Positions 1-7,101 are shown, counted from the first letter of the stretch. The stretch: 14,036 bases of DNA from Stenotrophomonas maltophilia (GCA_002435595.1 DJBL01000103.1:1-14036), one strand, 5' to 3'. Notes: generated by a model not told the origin, from the letters alone. Made by a program: numbers and translations.

Positions 1-318
1 CGGCGGAGCGGCCGCCGCGGCAGGCGCGGCCGACGCCGATGCGTCCGACAGGGCCGGGCCGGTTACGCTGGCAGGCGGTTCGGCGACGGCGGCAACCGGT
101 TCGCGTGCCGGGGAGGGCGGGTCGGCCCAATGCACCGAACGCACCTCGGGCGCCTCGGCGCGGGCCGGGTCAGCGACATTGGCCGGGCGACCGTCCAACG
201 CACGCAGTTCCAGGGCGGCAACCCGCCGGCGCAGGCCGGCGATCATCACCAGCGCCACGATCAGCAACACCGGGATCAGCAGCAGCACCACCGCCACCAA
301 GGCAATCAGAGCTTCCAT
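1..318 (-). CDS. DUF2339-type membrane protein, N-terminal part (runs off left edge)
   Basis: Reading leftward from an ATG at 318, the frame stays open to base 1, giving the first 106 residues. The protein opens MEALIALVAVVLLLIPVLLI, a single hydrophobic segment (about residues 3-28). A short basic and helical stretch follows (LRRRVAALE, about 29-37), then an Ala/Pro-rich low-complexity linker to the edge. This layout, one N-terminal membrane helix, a short coiled coil and a long Pro/Ala linker before a many-helix body, is what I know from the large DUF2339 inner-membrane proteins of Xanthomonadaceae. The membrane body lies outside the window, so the family name is inference. A GGATGG-like sequence about 8 bases upstream could be the ribosome binding site. 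The gene is co-directional with gap but is separated from it by a terminator. Function is unknown. Confidence 0.7.
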   Translation of the reverse strand, partial: MEALIALVAVVLLLIPVLLIVALVMIAGLRRRVAALELRALDGRPANVADPARAEAPEVRSVHWADPPSPAREPVAAVAEPPASVTGPALSDASASAAPAAAAAPP

Positions 319-445
319 TCCACGCCATCCTCAAAAGGGAGCCCCGGCGGCATCCTGCCGACGCCGTGCCGGTGGCACGCGGCCATGCTAATGGATCGGC
401 GCCGGCTGCGGGCGGGCAGCCGGGGCACCCTGCCCCTGCAAACGA

Positions 446-472
446 CGAACCCCGGCACGGGGCCGGGGTTCG
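446..472 (-). terminator. Rho-independent terminator of gap
   Basis: A perfect 11-bp inverted repeat, CGAACCCCGGC (446-456) and GCCGGGGTTCG (462-472), flanks a 5-base loop. It begins 26 bases past the gap stop codon. On the minus strand it is followed by TCGTTTGC, a modest T-rich tail. It separates gap from the downstream DUF2339-type gene. Confidence 0.75.
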
Positions 473-498
473 CAGGCATTGCCGAGGCGGCGCCAGAC

Positions 499-1503
499 TT
501 ACTTGGCGGCGACGACCTTGGCCATTTCCAGGCACTTGTTGGAGTAGCCCCATTCGTTGTCGTACCAGGACACCAGCTTGACGAAGGTGCCATCCAGCGC
601 GATGCCGGCATCGGCGTCGAACACCGAGGTGTGGGTCTCGCCGCGGAAGTCGGTGGCCACCACCTTGTCTTCGGTGTAGCCCAGGATGCCCTTCAGCGCG
701 CCTTCGCTCTGTGCCTTCACTTCGGCGCAGATCTCGGCGTAGGTGGCTTCCTTTTCCAGCTCGACGGTCAGGTCGACCACCGACACGTCCGAGGTCGGCA
801 CGCGGAAGCTCATACCGGTCAGCTTCTTGTTCAATTCCGGGATCACCACGCCGACGGCCTTGGCCGCGCCGGTGGAGGACGGAATGATGTTTTCCAGGAT
901 GCCGCGGCCACCGCGCCAGTCCTTGTTGGACGGGCCATCGACGGTCTTCTGGGTGGCGGTGGCCGCATGCACGGTGGTCATCAGGCCGCGCTTGATGCCC
1001 CACTTGTCGTTGATGACCTTGGCCAGCGGGGCCAGGCAGTTGGTGGTGCACGAGGCATTGGAGACGATCGCCTGGCCGGCGTAGGTCTTGTCGTTCACGC
1101 CGAACACGAACATCGGGGTGTCGTCCTTGGACGGTGCCGACAGGATGACCTTCCTGGCGCCGGCATCGATATGCTTCTGCGCGGTGTCCTTGGTCAGGAA
1201 CAGGCCGGTGGATTCGATCACCACGTCCACGCCCACTTCATCCCACTTCAGGTTGGCCGGATCACGTTCCTGGGTCAGGCGGATCTTCTTGCCATTGACC
1301 AGCAGGTCGCTGCCGGACACGTCGACGTCGGCCTTGAAGCGACCGTGCACCGAGTCGTACTTCAGCATGTAGGCCAGGTAATCGGGCTCCAGCAGATCGT
1401 TGATGGCGACGATTTCGATGTCATTGCCGAAATTCAGCACGGCCGAGCGCAGCACGTTGCGACCGATGCGACCGAAACCGTTGATGCCAACCTTGATTGC
1501 CAT
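499..1503 (-). CDS. gap: Glyceraldehyde-3-phosphate dehydrogenase, type I
   Basis: Cytoplasmic glycolytic enzyme that oxidises and phosphorylates glyceraldehyde 3-phosphate to 1,3-bisphosphoglycerate with NAD+. The 334-residue product has the usual length. The N-terminal dinucleotide fold starts with INGFGRIGRN (residues 7-16). Asp36 in AINDL is the residue that normally selects NAD+ over NADP+. The active site SNASCTTNCLAPL gives catalytic Cys152, and His179 (TTVHAATATQ) is its partner. The C-terminal WYDNEWGYS signature is present. An in-frame GTG lies two codons upstream, but AGGAG sits 9 bases before the ATG at 1503 and only 3 bases before that GTG, so I use the ATG. The gene is monocistronic, between an extended -10 promoter and a terminator. 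Assignment is secure. Confidence 0.97.
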   Translation of the reverse strand: MAIKVGINGFGRIGRNVLRSAVLNFGNDIEIVAINDLLEPDYLAYMLKYDSVHGRFKADVDVSGSDLLVNGKKIRLTQERDPANLKWDEVGVDVVIESTGLFLTKDTAQKHIDAGARKVILSAPSKDDTPMFVFGVNDKTYAGQAIVSNASCTTNCLAPLAKVINDKWGIKRGLMTTVHAATATQKTVDGPSNKDWRGGRGILENIIPSSTGAAKAVGVVIPELNKKLTGMSFRVPTSDVSVVDLTVELEKEATYAEICAEVKAQSEGALKGILGYTEDKVVATDFRGETHTSVFDADAGIALDGTFVKLVSWYDNEWGYSNKCLEMAKVVAAK

Positions 1504-1556
1504 GTTCACAAGCTCCTGCAGCCGCGACGGTGCGGCGCCGATGGAAAGGGGCGCTC

Positions 1557-1565
1557 ATTCTAGCA
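1557..1565 (-). promoter_or_regulatory. Candidate extended -10 promoter of gap
   Basis: On the minus strand this reads TGCTAGAAT, matching the extended -10 form TGnTATAAT with 5 of 6 hexamer matches. It predicts a start of transcription near 1550 and a leader of about 47 bases before the gap ATG. No convincing -35 hexamer is present, which is tolerable for an extended -10 promoter. Confidence 0.5.
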
Positions 1566-1629
1566 GGGCCAAACCGGACCCGGCCTGCGCAAGGCAAATG
1601 GGAACCGGTTACATGTGGAATTGGCTGGA

Positions 1630-1643
1630 TTGATCCGAATCAA
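1630..1643 (+). promoter_or_regulatory. FNR/Anr-type binding site upstream of ompW
   Basis: TTGATCCGAATCAA is a perfect match to the FNR/Anr consensus TTGAT-N4-ATCAA. Its centre (1636.5) lies about 66 bases before the ompW ATG. Activation at the classic -41.5 position would put the transcript start near 1678, with a 25-base leader. ompW is a known FNR-responsive gene in enteric bacteria. The site is also about 127 bases upstream of the divergent gap start, so an effect on gap cannot be excluded. Confidence 0.7.
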
Positions 1644-1702
1644 GGCGCAGCGGGGCCCGGGCGGGAAAACTGGCCCCATTCCACCCGCAACGAGACCGCC
1701 TC

Positions 1703-2332
1703 ATGCGCAACACCTCCCCCCTCCTGCTGGCCAGCCTGGCCGCCGCGCTCGCCCTGGCCGCCGCACCGGCCATGGCCCAGTCCAAGGGCGACTGGACCCT
1801 CGCCGCCGGCGTGCACCAGGTCGCCCCGAAGTCCAACAACGGCGCGCTGGCCGGCGGCACCCTCAAGGTGGACGTCGACAACGACATCAAGCCGACCATC
1901 ACCGGCGAGTACTTCATCGCCGAGAATCTGGGCATCGAGCTGCTGGCCGCGCTGCCGTTCAAGCACGACATCAACATCGATGGCCTCGGCCGCGTTGGCA
2001 GCACCAAGCACCTGCCGCCGGTGGTCTCGCTGCAGTACCACTTCAACAGCAAGGGCAAGGTCTCCCCGTTTGTCGGTGCGGGCCTGAACTACACCACCTT
2101 CTTCAGCGAAGAAACCGGCGGCGCGCTGGCCGGCAGCAAGCTCAAGCTGGAAGACTCCTGGGGCCTGGCCGCGCATGCCGGCCTGGACTTCGCGATCAGC
2201 GACAAGGGCGCCCTGCGCGTGGATGTGCGTTGGATCGACATCGACAGCAAGGTCAAGCTCAACGGCGAGAAGATCGGCACCGTCAACATCGACCCGCTGG
2301 CCTACGGCGTGTCCTACGTATTCAAGTTCTGA
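1703..2332 (+). CDS. ompW: OmpW family outer membrane beta-barrel protein
   Basis: A 209-residue precursor. Residues 1-25 form a signal peptide (basic start, Leu/Ala-rich core, cleavage after AMA), leaving a mature protein of about 184 residues, close to the OmpW norm. The mature part shows alternating polar/hydrophobic strands typical of an eight-stranded barrel. Family hallmarks are LPPVVSLQYHF, PFVGAGLNYTTFF and the C-terminal YGVSYVFKF, which ends in Phe as the BAM-recognition signal requires. OmpW proteins are thought to pass small hydrophobic molecules across the outer membrane and are often linked to respiration and oxidative stress. The start at 1703 has no strong Shine-Dalgarno sequence but is fixed by the signal peptide. 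The gene stands alone, divergent from gap, with an FNR-type site upstream and a strong terminator downstream. Confidence 0.93.
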   Translation: MRNTSPLLLASLAAALALAAAPAMAQSKGDWTLAAGVHQVAPKSNNGALAGGTLKVDVDNDIKPTITGEYFIAENLGIELLAALPFKHDINIDGLGRVGSTKHLPPVVSLQYHFNSKGKVSPFVGAGLNYTTFFSEETGGALAGSKLKLEDSWGLAAHAGLDFAISDKGALRVDVRWIDIDSKVKLNGEKIGTVNIDPLAYGVSYVFKF

Positions 2333-2382
2333 TCAACCGAGCAGGACTGAAACAGAGCAACACCCCTCGCAGCACGCATTTG

Positions 2383-2409
2383 TCCCCGGCTTCGGCCGGG
2401 GATTTTTTT
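2383..2409 (+). terminator. Rho-independent terminator of ompW
   Basis: TCCCCGGC (2383-2390), a TTCG tetraloop and GCCGGGGA (2395-2402) form a perfect 8-bp stem. Seven T residues (2403-2409) follow. It starts about 50 bases after the ompW stop. The opposite side lacks a T tract, so it serves mainly ompW and not the convergent racemase gene. Confidence 0.9.
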
Positions 2410-2440
2410 GGTTTGAACGGCAGCCCCCCATGGGCTGGCT

Positions 2441-3142
2441 CTAGCGCGGTGTCAGCAGGTGGCGGGCTGCGGCCTGCGCATGCAGCGCCGCCGTGTCGAA
2501 CAGCGGCACGGTCGCATCCCCGTCGCCCACCAGCAGCATGATCTCGGTGCAGCCCAGGATGATCGCCTGCGCACCGCGGTCCACCAGCCGCTGCATCACG
2601 CCCTGGTACACCGCGCGGGACGCTTCCAGCACCTGTCCCTGCACCAGTTCCTCGTAGATGATCCGGTGCACCTGCGCACGGTCATCGGCCCCGGGCACCA
2701 GCACCTCCAGCCCGTGCCGCTGGGCCAGGCGCCCCCGGTAGAAATCCTGCTCCATGGTGAATGCGGTGCCCAGCAGCCCTACCCGGGTCGCGCCCAGCGC
2801 CGTGATCGCCTCGCCCACCGGATCGGCGATATGCAGCAACGGCACCGCCACCGCCGCCTGCACCTGCTCGGCCATCAGGTGCATGGTATTGGTGCAGATC
2901 ACCAGCGCGGTGGCGCCACCGCCCTCCAGTTTCTGCGCCGCCTCCACCATCGCCCGGGTGGCCGCGCCCCAGTCGCCGGCGCGTTGCATCGCCTCGATGT
3001 CGGCAAAGTCGAAGGACCACAGCAACAGCCGCGCCGAGTGCATCCCGCCCAGCGCATCACGTACCTGCTCGTTGATCATCCGGTAGTAGTGCGCCGAACT
3101 TTCCCAGCTCATCCCGCCGATCAGACCCAAGACCTTCTGCAC
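2441..3142 (-). CDS. Aspartate/glutamate racemase family protein
   Basis: Cofactor-independent amino acid racemase family (Asp/Glu/hydantoin racemase, YgeA/RacX-like), cytoplasmic. The 233-residue product has the usual length. It opens QKVLGLIGGMSWESSAHYY, the family's N-terminal hallmark. The two catalytic cysteines are visible: Cys83 in VICTNTMH and Cys198 in ILGCTEI. The frame is open further upstream, but that extension lacks family character. The GTG at 3142 is preceded by AGGGGAG at 7 bases, so I take it as the start. The substrate is not readable from sequence; members include aspartate, glutamate and broad-specificity racemases that make D-amino acids for the wall or for signalling. 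The gene is divergent from the nuclease gene with about 100 bases between, and convergent with ompW. Confidence 0.88.
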   Translation of the reverse strand: MQKVLGLIGGMSWESSAHYYRMINEQVRDALGGMHSARLLLWSFDFADIEAMQRAGDWGAATRAMVEAAQKLEGGGATALVICTNTMHLMAEQVQAAVAVPLLHIADPVGEAITALGATRVGLLGTAFTMEQDFYRGRLAQRHGLEVLVPGADDRAQVHRIIYEELVQGQVLEASRAVYQGVMQRLVDRGAQAIILGCTEIMLLVGDGDATVPLFDTAALHAQAAARHLLTPR

Positions 3143-3232
3143 CGCGCCACTCCCCTGCCGGACCTGCCGCCAGCGTACCGCCCCCGGCACCGGCCAGCCA
3201 GATCCGGGCAAGCCACCCTGCGGACGGCCCGT

Positions 3233-3238
3233 TAGAAT
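3233..3238 (+). promoter_or_regulatory. Candidate -10 element of the nuclease gene
   Basis: TAGAAT matches the -10 consensus at 5 of 6 positions. It would place +1 at about 3245-3246, that is on the A of the chosen ATG, giving an essentially leaderless transcript. The region where a -35 would lie (about 3210-3215, AAGCCA) is a poor match. Confidence 0.4.
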
Positions 3239-3245
3239 GCTGCCG

Positions 3246-4061
3246 ATGAAAATTGCTTCCCTGCTTCCGGCCACTGCCCTGGCGCTGGCCCTCACCCTCG
3301 TCTCCACCGATGCCCTGGCCTGGGGCGCACAAGGCCATCGGCTGGTCGCACGCATCGCCGAAACCCGACTCACGCCGCAGGCCCAGGCCGAGGTCGACCG
3401 CCTGCTGGCCGGCGAACCGGACCCGACCCTGCATGCCATCGCCCCGTGGGCCGACCAGCTGCGCGCCAAGGATCCCGGCCTGGGCCGTCAGTCGGCCGGC
3501 TGGCACTACGTCAACATCGGCGAGGACGACTGCCATTACCAGATGCAGAAGCACTGCAAGGGTGGCAACTGCGTGGTCGAAGCGCTCAAGGCGCAGACCG
3601 CCATCCTCGGCGACCGCAGCCGCACCGACGCCGAGCGTGCCCAGGCACTCAAATTCGTGGTCCACTTCGCCGGCGACATCCACCAGCCCATGCATGCCGG
3701 CTACGGCCAGGACAAGGGCGGCAACGACTTCCAGGTGCAGTTCAACAACCGCGGCACCAACCTGCATTCGTTGTGGGACAGCGGCATGCTCAACGAGCTC
3801 AAGCTGGACGATGACCAGTACCTCAAGCGCCTGCTCGCCCTGCCCGCGCCCGCGCTGGGCAAGCGCTCCAGCATCGGTACCGACGCGGTGGAATGGGCCG
3901 AGGCCAGCTGCCGCATCGCCATTGCACCTGGCGTTTACCCGGCCAAGCGTACGCTGGGGGCCGACTACACCGCGACCTACCGCCCGATCGCGGAACAGGA
4001 GCTGCGCCTGGCCGGCGAACGCCTGGCGGTGCTGCTCAACGCCACGCTGGGCGCACGCTGA
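3246..4061 (+). CDS. Secreted S1/P1-family zinc nuclease
   Basis: Predicted exported three-zinc nuclease that cleaves single-stranded nucleic acids and 3'-phosphomonoesters. The 271-residue precursor has a signal peptide at 1-25 (MKIASLLPATALALALTLVS core, cleavage after DALA). The mature protein therefore begins with Trp26, whose free amino group is a zinc ligand in this family. All nine expected ligands are visible: Trp26, His31 (GHR), Asp70 (PWADQL), His87 (WHYVN), His140, Asp144 and His150 (VHFAGDIHQPMH), His174 and Asp178 (LHSLWDSG). Cys96, 104, 109 and 222 could form disulfides. An ATG three codons upstream overlaps the candidate -10, so I prefer 3246. A structurally studied relative exists in S. 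maltophilia. The gene forms a likely two-gene unit with the MBL-fold gene 10 bases downstream. Confidence 0.93.
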   Translation: MKIASLLPATALALALTLVSTDALAWGAQGHRLVARIAETRLTPQAQAEVDRLLAGEPDPTLHAIAPWADQLRAKDPGLGRQSAGWHYVNIGEDDCHYQMQKHCKGGNCVVEALKAQTAILGDRSRTDAERAQALKFVVHFAGDIHQPMHAGYGQDKGGNDFQVQFNNRGTNLHSLWDSGMLNELKLDDDQYLKRLLALPAPALGKRSSIGTDAVEWAEASCRIAIAPGVYPAKRTLGADYTATYRPIAEQELRLAGERLAVLLNATLGAR

Positions 4062-4071
4062 GGGAACCACC

Positions 4072-4878
4072 ATGTCACTGCACGTTGCCAGCTTCTTCCA
4101 CCCCGACAGCCATACCTTCAGCTACGTGGTGCATGATCCGGCGACGTTGCAGGCGGCGGTGATCGACCCGGTGCTGGACTACGACCCGGACACCGACGCG
4201 CTCGGTGCCGGGCCGCTGCAGCCTCTGCTGGCGCACGTGCGCGGGCATGGCCTGCAGGTGCGCTGGCTGCTGGAAACCCATGCCCATGCCGACCACCTCA
4301 GCGCCGGCCGCTGGCTCAAGCAGCACTGGCCGCAGGCCACGCTGGCGATGGGCGATGGCATCGTGCAGGTGCAGAAGACCTTCGCGCCGCGCTACGCGCT
4401 GGCAGTGCCCACCGACGGTTCGCAGTTCGACCACCTGTTCGCCGACGGCGAGTCGTTTGCACTGGGCGGTATCCAGGCCGAGGTGATCGCGGTGCCCGGC
4501 CACACCAGCGACAGCGTGGCCTACCGCATCGGCGATGCGCTGTTCACCGGGGATTCGCTGTTCATGCCGGATGGCGGCACCGCCCGCTGCGATTTCCCCG
4601 GCGGCGATGCGGCGCAGCTGTACCGCTCCATCCAGCGCCTGCTGGCGCTGCCCGATGCCACCCGCGTGTTCATCTGCCACGACTACGGCCCCGGCGGGCG
4701 CGAGGTGGCCAACCAGACCACCATCGGCGAACAGCGCGCGCGCAACATCCACCTGCGCGATGGCGTCACCGAGGCCGAGTTCGTTGCCACCCGACAGGCG
4801 CGTGATGCGACGCTGGCCGAGCCCGCGCTGATGCACCCCTCGGTGAAGGCCAACATCCAGGGCGGCCCGGCAACGTAG
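4072..4878 (+). CDS. MBL-fold hydrolase, persulfide dioxygenase-like
   Basis: A 268-residue cytoplasmic protein of the metallo-beta-lactamase fold. The metal motif is THAHADH (His70, His72, Asp74, His75), followed by His144 (PGHTSDS), Asp161 (TGDSLF) and His203 (CHDYGPGG). The opening SYVVHDP...AAVIDPVLDYD and the segments ARCDFPGGDAAQLYRSI and TTIGEQRARNIHL are characteristic of the ETHE1/Blh-like persulfide dioxygenase branch, which uses one Fe(II) held by two His and one Asp to oxidise glutathione persulfide to sulfite. Sulfur-oxidation function is inference from this similarity; no rhodanese, BigR repressor or sulfide:quinone reductase gene is adjacent. GAGGG lies about 9 bases before the ATG. 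The start is 10 bases after the nuclease stop, implying co-transcription. The TAG stop lies inside a GTAG palindromic element. Confidence 0.85.
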   Translation: MSLHVASFFHPDSHTFSYVVHDPATLQAAVIDPVLDYDPDTDALGAGPLQPLLAHVRGHGLQVRWLLETHAHADHLSAGRWLKQHWPQATLAMGDGIVQVQKTFAPRYALAVPTDGSQFDHLFADGESFALGGIQAEVIAVPGHTSDSVAYRIGDALFTGDSLFMPDGGTARCDFPGGDAAQLYRSIQRLLALPDATRVFICHDYGPGGREVANQTTIGEQRARNIHLRDGVTEAEFVATRQARDATLAEPALMHPSVKANIQGGPAT

Positions 4879-4917
4879 CGCGGGGCATTGCCCCGCGGTC
4901 TTCATCGGCGGCGCTAC
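4875..4917. repeat. GTAG-headed palindromic element (SMAG-like), inverted pair
   Basis: GTAG (4875-4878) is followed by a perfect hairpin, CGCGGGGCA (4879-4887), one T, and TGCCCCGCG (4889-4897). The far end is CTAC (4914-4917). The terminal GTAGCGC and GCGCTAC are exact inverted copies, so the unit looks like a head-to-head pair. This matches the known style of the S. maltophilia GTAG repeats, REP-like non-autonomous palindromes. It lies between the convergent MBL and lipoprotein genes, supplies the TAG stop of the MBL gene, and may help end transcripts from both sides. Confidence 0.6.
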
Positions 4918-4944
4918 CCCATGCGGAGCGCGCGTGCGCTGGCG

Positions 4945-5520
4945 TTAGCGTCCCTGGCGATGCACGGTCTGTTTGCCTTTCACGATCTCGAAGGTGAAGG
5001 CATACAGCAGGCTCACCGGGACCGGTTCGACGCGTTCGGCGCCGCTGCAGTCGCCACGGTCCCCCTGCACGTGCCCCGCGCGGTAGTGGCACACCGCCGC
5101 AGGCGAGTAACGCCACTGTGCCACCGCGGCCTGTGCCGCTTCCACCAACGGTGCGTTCTCGGGCATGCCGCCGGCCGTGCATTCGGCCCGGTCAAGCAGG
5201 GTCACGCTGCGCTCCACCCGGCCGTCGGCATCCACCACCACCTGCAGGCAGACCATCGTGGGCTGCAGCTCGCGGCGTGGATCGCGGTCGCCCAGCACCG
5301 GGTCGGGTGCGGCGTACAGCTGTGGCATCCGGTAGCCCTGGCTGGGCTGCAGCTGATACGGCTGCACCGCGCCCGCCCCGCCGCCGCCATCACTCTGCAG
5401 CCGCCGCAGGTTCACGTTCTCCGTGCGGGTATCCACGGTATCGGTGGTGGGCAACGACTGATGAGCGGCACAGCCGCTCATCAGCAGTGCCAGCGTCACC
5501 GCCAGCAGTCCCTGCTTCAC
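4945..5520 (-). CDS. Predicted lipoprotein with TonB C-terminal-like domain
   Basis: A 191-residue product starting at GTG 5520. The N-terminus VKQGLLAVTLALLMSGC is a lipoprotein signal peptide with lipobox MSGC, so Cys17 should be lipidated. A Ser/Gly/Gln-rich linker follows (about 20-70). From about residue 90 a TonB_C-like fold is suggested by MVCLQVVVDADGRV and AAQAAVAQWRYSPA. Four further cysteines (MVC, AEC, AVC, GDC) could form disulfides in the periplasm. The frame is open upstream, but the GTG overlaps the M56 stop as GTGA, a 4-base coupling, and places the lipobox correctly. It is the last gene of the BlaI-M56-lipoprotein operon. It lacks the TonB membrane anchor and the long Pro-rich region of true TonB. 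Its role is unknown; it could be the partner or sensor of the M56 protein. Confidence 0.78.
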   Translation of the reverse strand: MKQGLLAVTLALLMSGCAAHQSLPTTDTVDTRTENVNLRRLQSDGGGGAGAVQPYQLQPSQGYRMPQLYAAPDPVLGDRDPRRELQPTMVCLQVVVDADGRVERSVTLLDRAECTAGGMPENAPLVEAAQAAVAQWRYSPAAVCHYRAGHVQGDRGDCSGAERVEPVPVSLLYAFTFEIVKGKQTVHRQGR

Positions 5521-6740
5521 TGGGTCGGGGCCTTCTCGTTCATCTCGTAGGTCATCGGGATCTTCAACGCCGAGGCAACGGCAGTTCCATTCCGGCGTGC
5601 CGGGGTGAAGGTCCATCGCTTGGCCGCGGCGATCGACGCCTCGTCGAACACGCCGGCCGGCGTGGAGCTGAGCACGCGGACATCGCCCACCGTTCCGGTG
5701 GCATCGACCTCCACGCGCAGCACCACCTTGCCCGAGATCCCCTGCTCGAACGCCGCCCGTGGATACGTGGGCGGTCCCATGTCACGCGCCTTGGCCTCCA
5801 CCTCGCCCTTGGCATCCTTGGCTGCCGCCGGTTCGGCGGTGATCGACGGCACCGCGCCTGCGCCGCCCTGGCTGGCCCACGCCACCGTTCCAACGCCCAC
5901 GCACAAGCCCACCACCAGCACCTGTCCGGTCAACCACGGCAACGCCTTCCGCTTGTGTTCCTTCAACATGGCAATACGCTCCTTCAACATCGGTTGGCTG
6001 CGCCAGTGGCAGGCCATCGGCGCAACCGGGTGGACCAACTGCGCCTTCAGCAGCGCGTTGGCGTAGAGCCGGCGCAGGGCCGGTTGTAGATCGACCGTGC
6101 GGGCGTCGCAGGCCAGCTCCTGGTCACGCAGGAACCGGCGCGCCGCCCACGGCAGCAACGGGTGGAACCAGAACACGCAGCGCAGCAGCGCCAGCACGGC
6201 ATTGGCCCAGGGATCGCCATGGCGGCGGTGGCTGCGTTCGTGTTGCACGATCAGCGCCTGCTCGACGGGGCTGAAGTCCTGCGCGAACGCCGGGCCGACC
6301 ACGATGCGCGGCCGCCACAGCCCGACCAGCGCCGGCAGCCCGGGGTCGGCACTGGCCTGCCAGGTGCCGTCGCCGCGCGGCTGCAACGGGCCCATCGCCC
6401 GCACGAAGCGGCGTTGCGCACGCCAGCTGGCTGCGCCCATGCCCAGCACGCCCAATGCCCATGCCAGCAGCCCCCACCACGGCCACGACGGTGCCGTGGA
6501 CCCCACCACCGGCGCGGTCCATGCCGAGGCAGCGGCCAGTACCGGCAGCGCGTCGGCCATGGGCGCCAACGGCAGCGGCAGGTGCAGCGCCAGCAGCAAC
6601 ACCGGCACGCACCACCAGCTGCGATAGACCAGCGCCGCCCCGCCCAGGGCCAGCAGCAGCGGGCGCAGAGCGGCCAACAACAGCACGATGATCGCCAGCC
6701 ACACGCTGGCCTGCAGCAGTCCGTTGAGCAGATCAGTCAT
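5517..6740 (-). CDS. M56 (BlaR1-like) metallopeptidase with C-terminal TonB domain
   Basis: A 407-residue inner-membrane protein. Hydrophobic segments lie near residues 10-38, 41-60, 88-105 and 271-290. Between the last two is the cytoplasmic zinc protease domain with HERSH (His167-Glu168-His171) and the third ligand Glu208 in RDQELACDA, as in BlaR1/MecR1. After the last helix, where BlaR1 has a penicillin-binding domain, comes an Ala-rich linker and a TonB_C-type domain (about 323-400: PPTYPRAAFEQGISGKVVLRV through KRWTFTPA). The expected role is cleavage of the co-encoded BlaI-type repressor on an envelope signal; the signal is unknown. The ATG at 6740 overlaps the blaI stop by 8 bases (ATGACTGA), with GAAGGA 7 bases upstream. 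An ATG five codons earlier has no comparable site. Confidence 0.9.
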   Translation of the reverse strand: MTDLLNGLLQASVWLAIIVLLLAALRPLLLALGGAALVYRSWWCVPVLLLALHLPLPLAPMADALPVLAAASAWTAPVVGSTAPSWPWWGLLAWALGVLGMGAASWRAQRRFVRAMGPLQPRGDGTWQASADPGLPALVGLWRPRIVVGPAFAQDFSPVEQALIVQHERSHRRHGDPWANAVLALLRCVFWFHPLLPWAARRFLRDQELACDARTVDLQPALRRLYANALLKAQLVHPVAPMACHWRSQPMLKERIAMLKEHKRKALPWLTGQVLVVGLCVGVGTVAWASQGGAGAVPSITAEPAAAKDAKGEVEAKARDMGPPTYPRAAFEQGISGKVVLRVEVDATGTVGDVRVLSSTPAGVFDEASIAAAKRWTFTPARRNGTAVASALKIPMTYEMNEKAPTQ

Positions 6741-7101
6741 GGTCCAGTCCTTCAATGAGCGCCTTGAGTTCGGCGATGTCCTGCGCGCTCAGCGCGCCGC
6801 GCTGGCTGAAGTGCGCCACCAGCGGTGCCACGCGGCCGTCGAACAGCTTGTCCAGCAGCCCGCTGCTCTGCTCGGCTACCCAGGCCTGGCGCTGCAACAC
6901 CGGCGAGTAGAGATAACGGCGACCGTCGCGGCTGGCGCTGATGGCACCCTTGGTCAGCAGCCGGTTGAGCAGGGTCTTGATGGTCGGCTCGGCCCATTCG
7001 CGCCCGGCCAGCGCGGCGACCACCTCATCGGCCCCCAACGGATGGCCGCGCCACAGGATGTCCATCACCACCGCTTCTGCCTCGCTGATCTGGCTCATCA
7101 T
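6733..7101 (-). CDS. BlaI/MecI/CopY family transcriptional repressor
   Basis: A 122-residue cytoplasmic DNA-binding protein of typical family length. The first 70 residues form the winged helix: SEAEAVVMDILWRGHPLGAD, then the recognition region EPTIKTLLNRLLTKGAI and the wing RDGRRYLYSPV. The C-terminal half is the helical dimerisation part. By eye, LVAHFSQ (His97-Phe98) aligns with the Asn-Phe bond cut in staphylococcal BlaI. Two consecutive ATGs exist (7101 and 7098). AGGTG is 3 bases before the first and 6 before the second, so the second may be used. It heads the operon with the M56 gene, its likely protease. The promoter region contains two BlaI-box-like palindromes, so autorepression is expected. 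No beta-lactamase gene is nearby, and the regulated targets beyond this operon are unknown. Confidence 0.92.
   Translation of the reverse strand: MMSQISEAEAVVMDILWRGHPLGADEVVAALAGREWAEPTIKTLLNRLLTKGAISASRDGRRYLYSPVLQRQAWVAEQSSGLLDKLFDGRVAPLVAHFSQRGALSAQDIAELKALIEGLDHD

Noticed and set aside
130..1563. 477-residue plus-strand open frame opposite gap
   Set aside because: Rich in His, Gly, Gln and Arg with no family motifs; it mirrors the codon bias of gap, whose motifs and length are unambiguous.
2421..2440. AGCCC/GGGCT hairpin next to the racemase stop as its terminator
   Set aside because: Only a 5-bp stem without a T tract on the minus strand; not enough to call.
3143..3469. N-terminal extension of the racemase frame
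   Set aside because: Overlaps the nuclease gene and lacks family similarity; a strong ribosome binding site supports GTG at 3142.
3057..4073. 338-residue minus-strand frame opposite the S1/P1 nuclease
   Set aside because: The plus strand carries a signal peptide and all nine zinc ligands; the antisense frame has no motif and overlaps the racemase start.
5517..6740. Beta-lactam sensor BlaR1 as the name for the M56 protein
   Set aside because: The protease domain fits, but no penicillin-binding domain or SxxK-type sensor follows the last helix; a TonB-type domain does.
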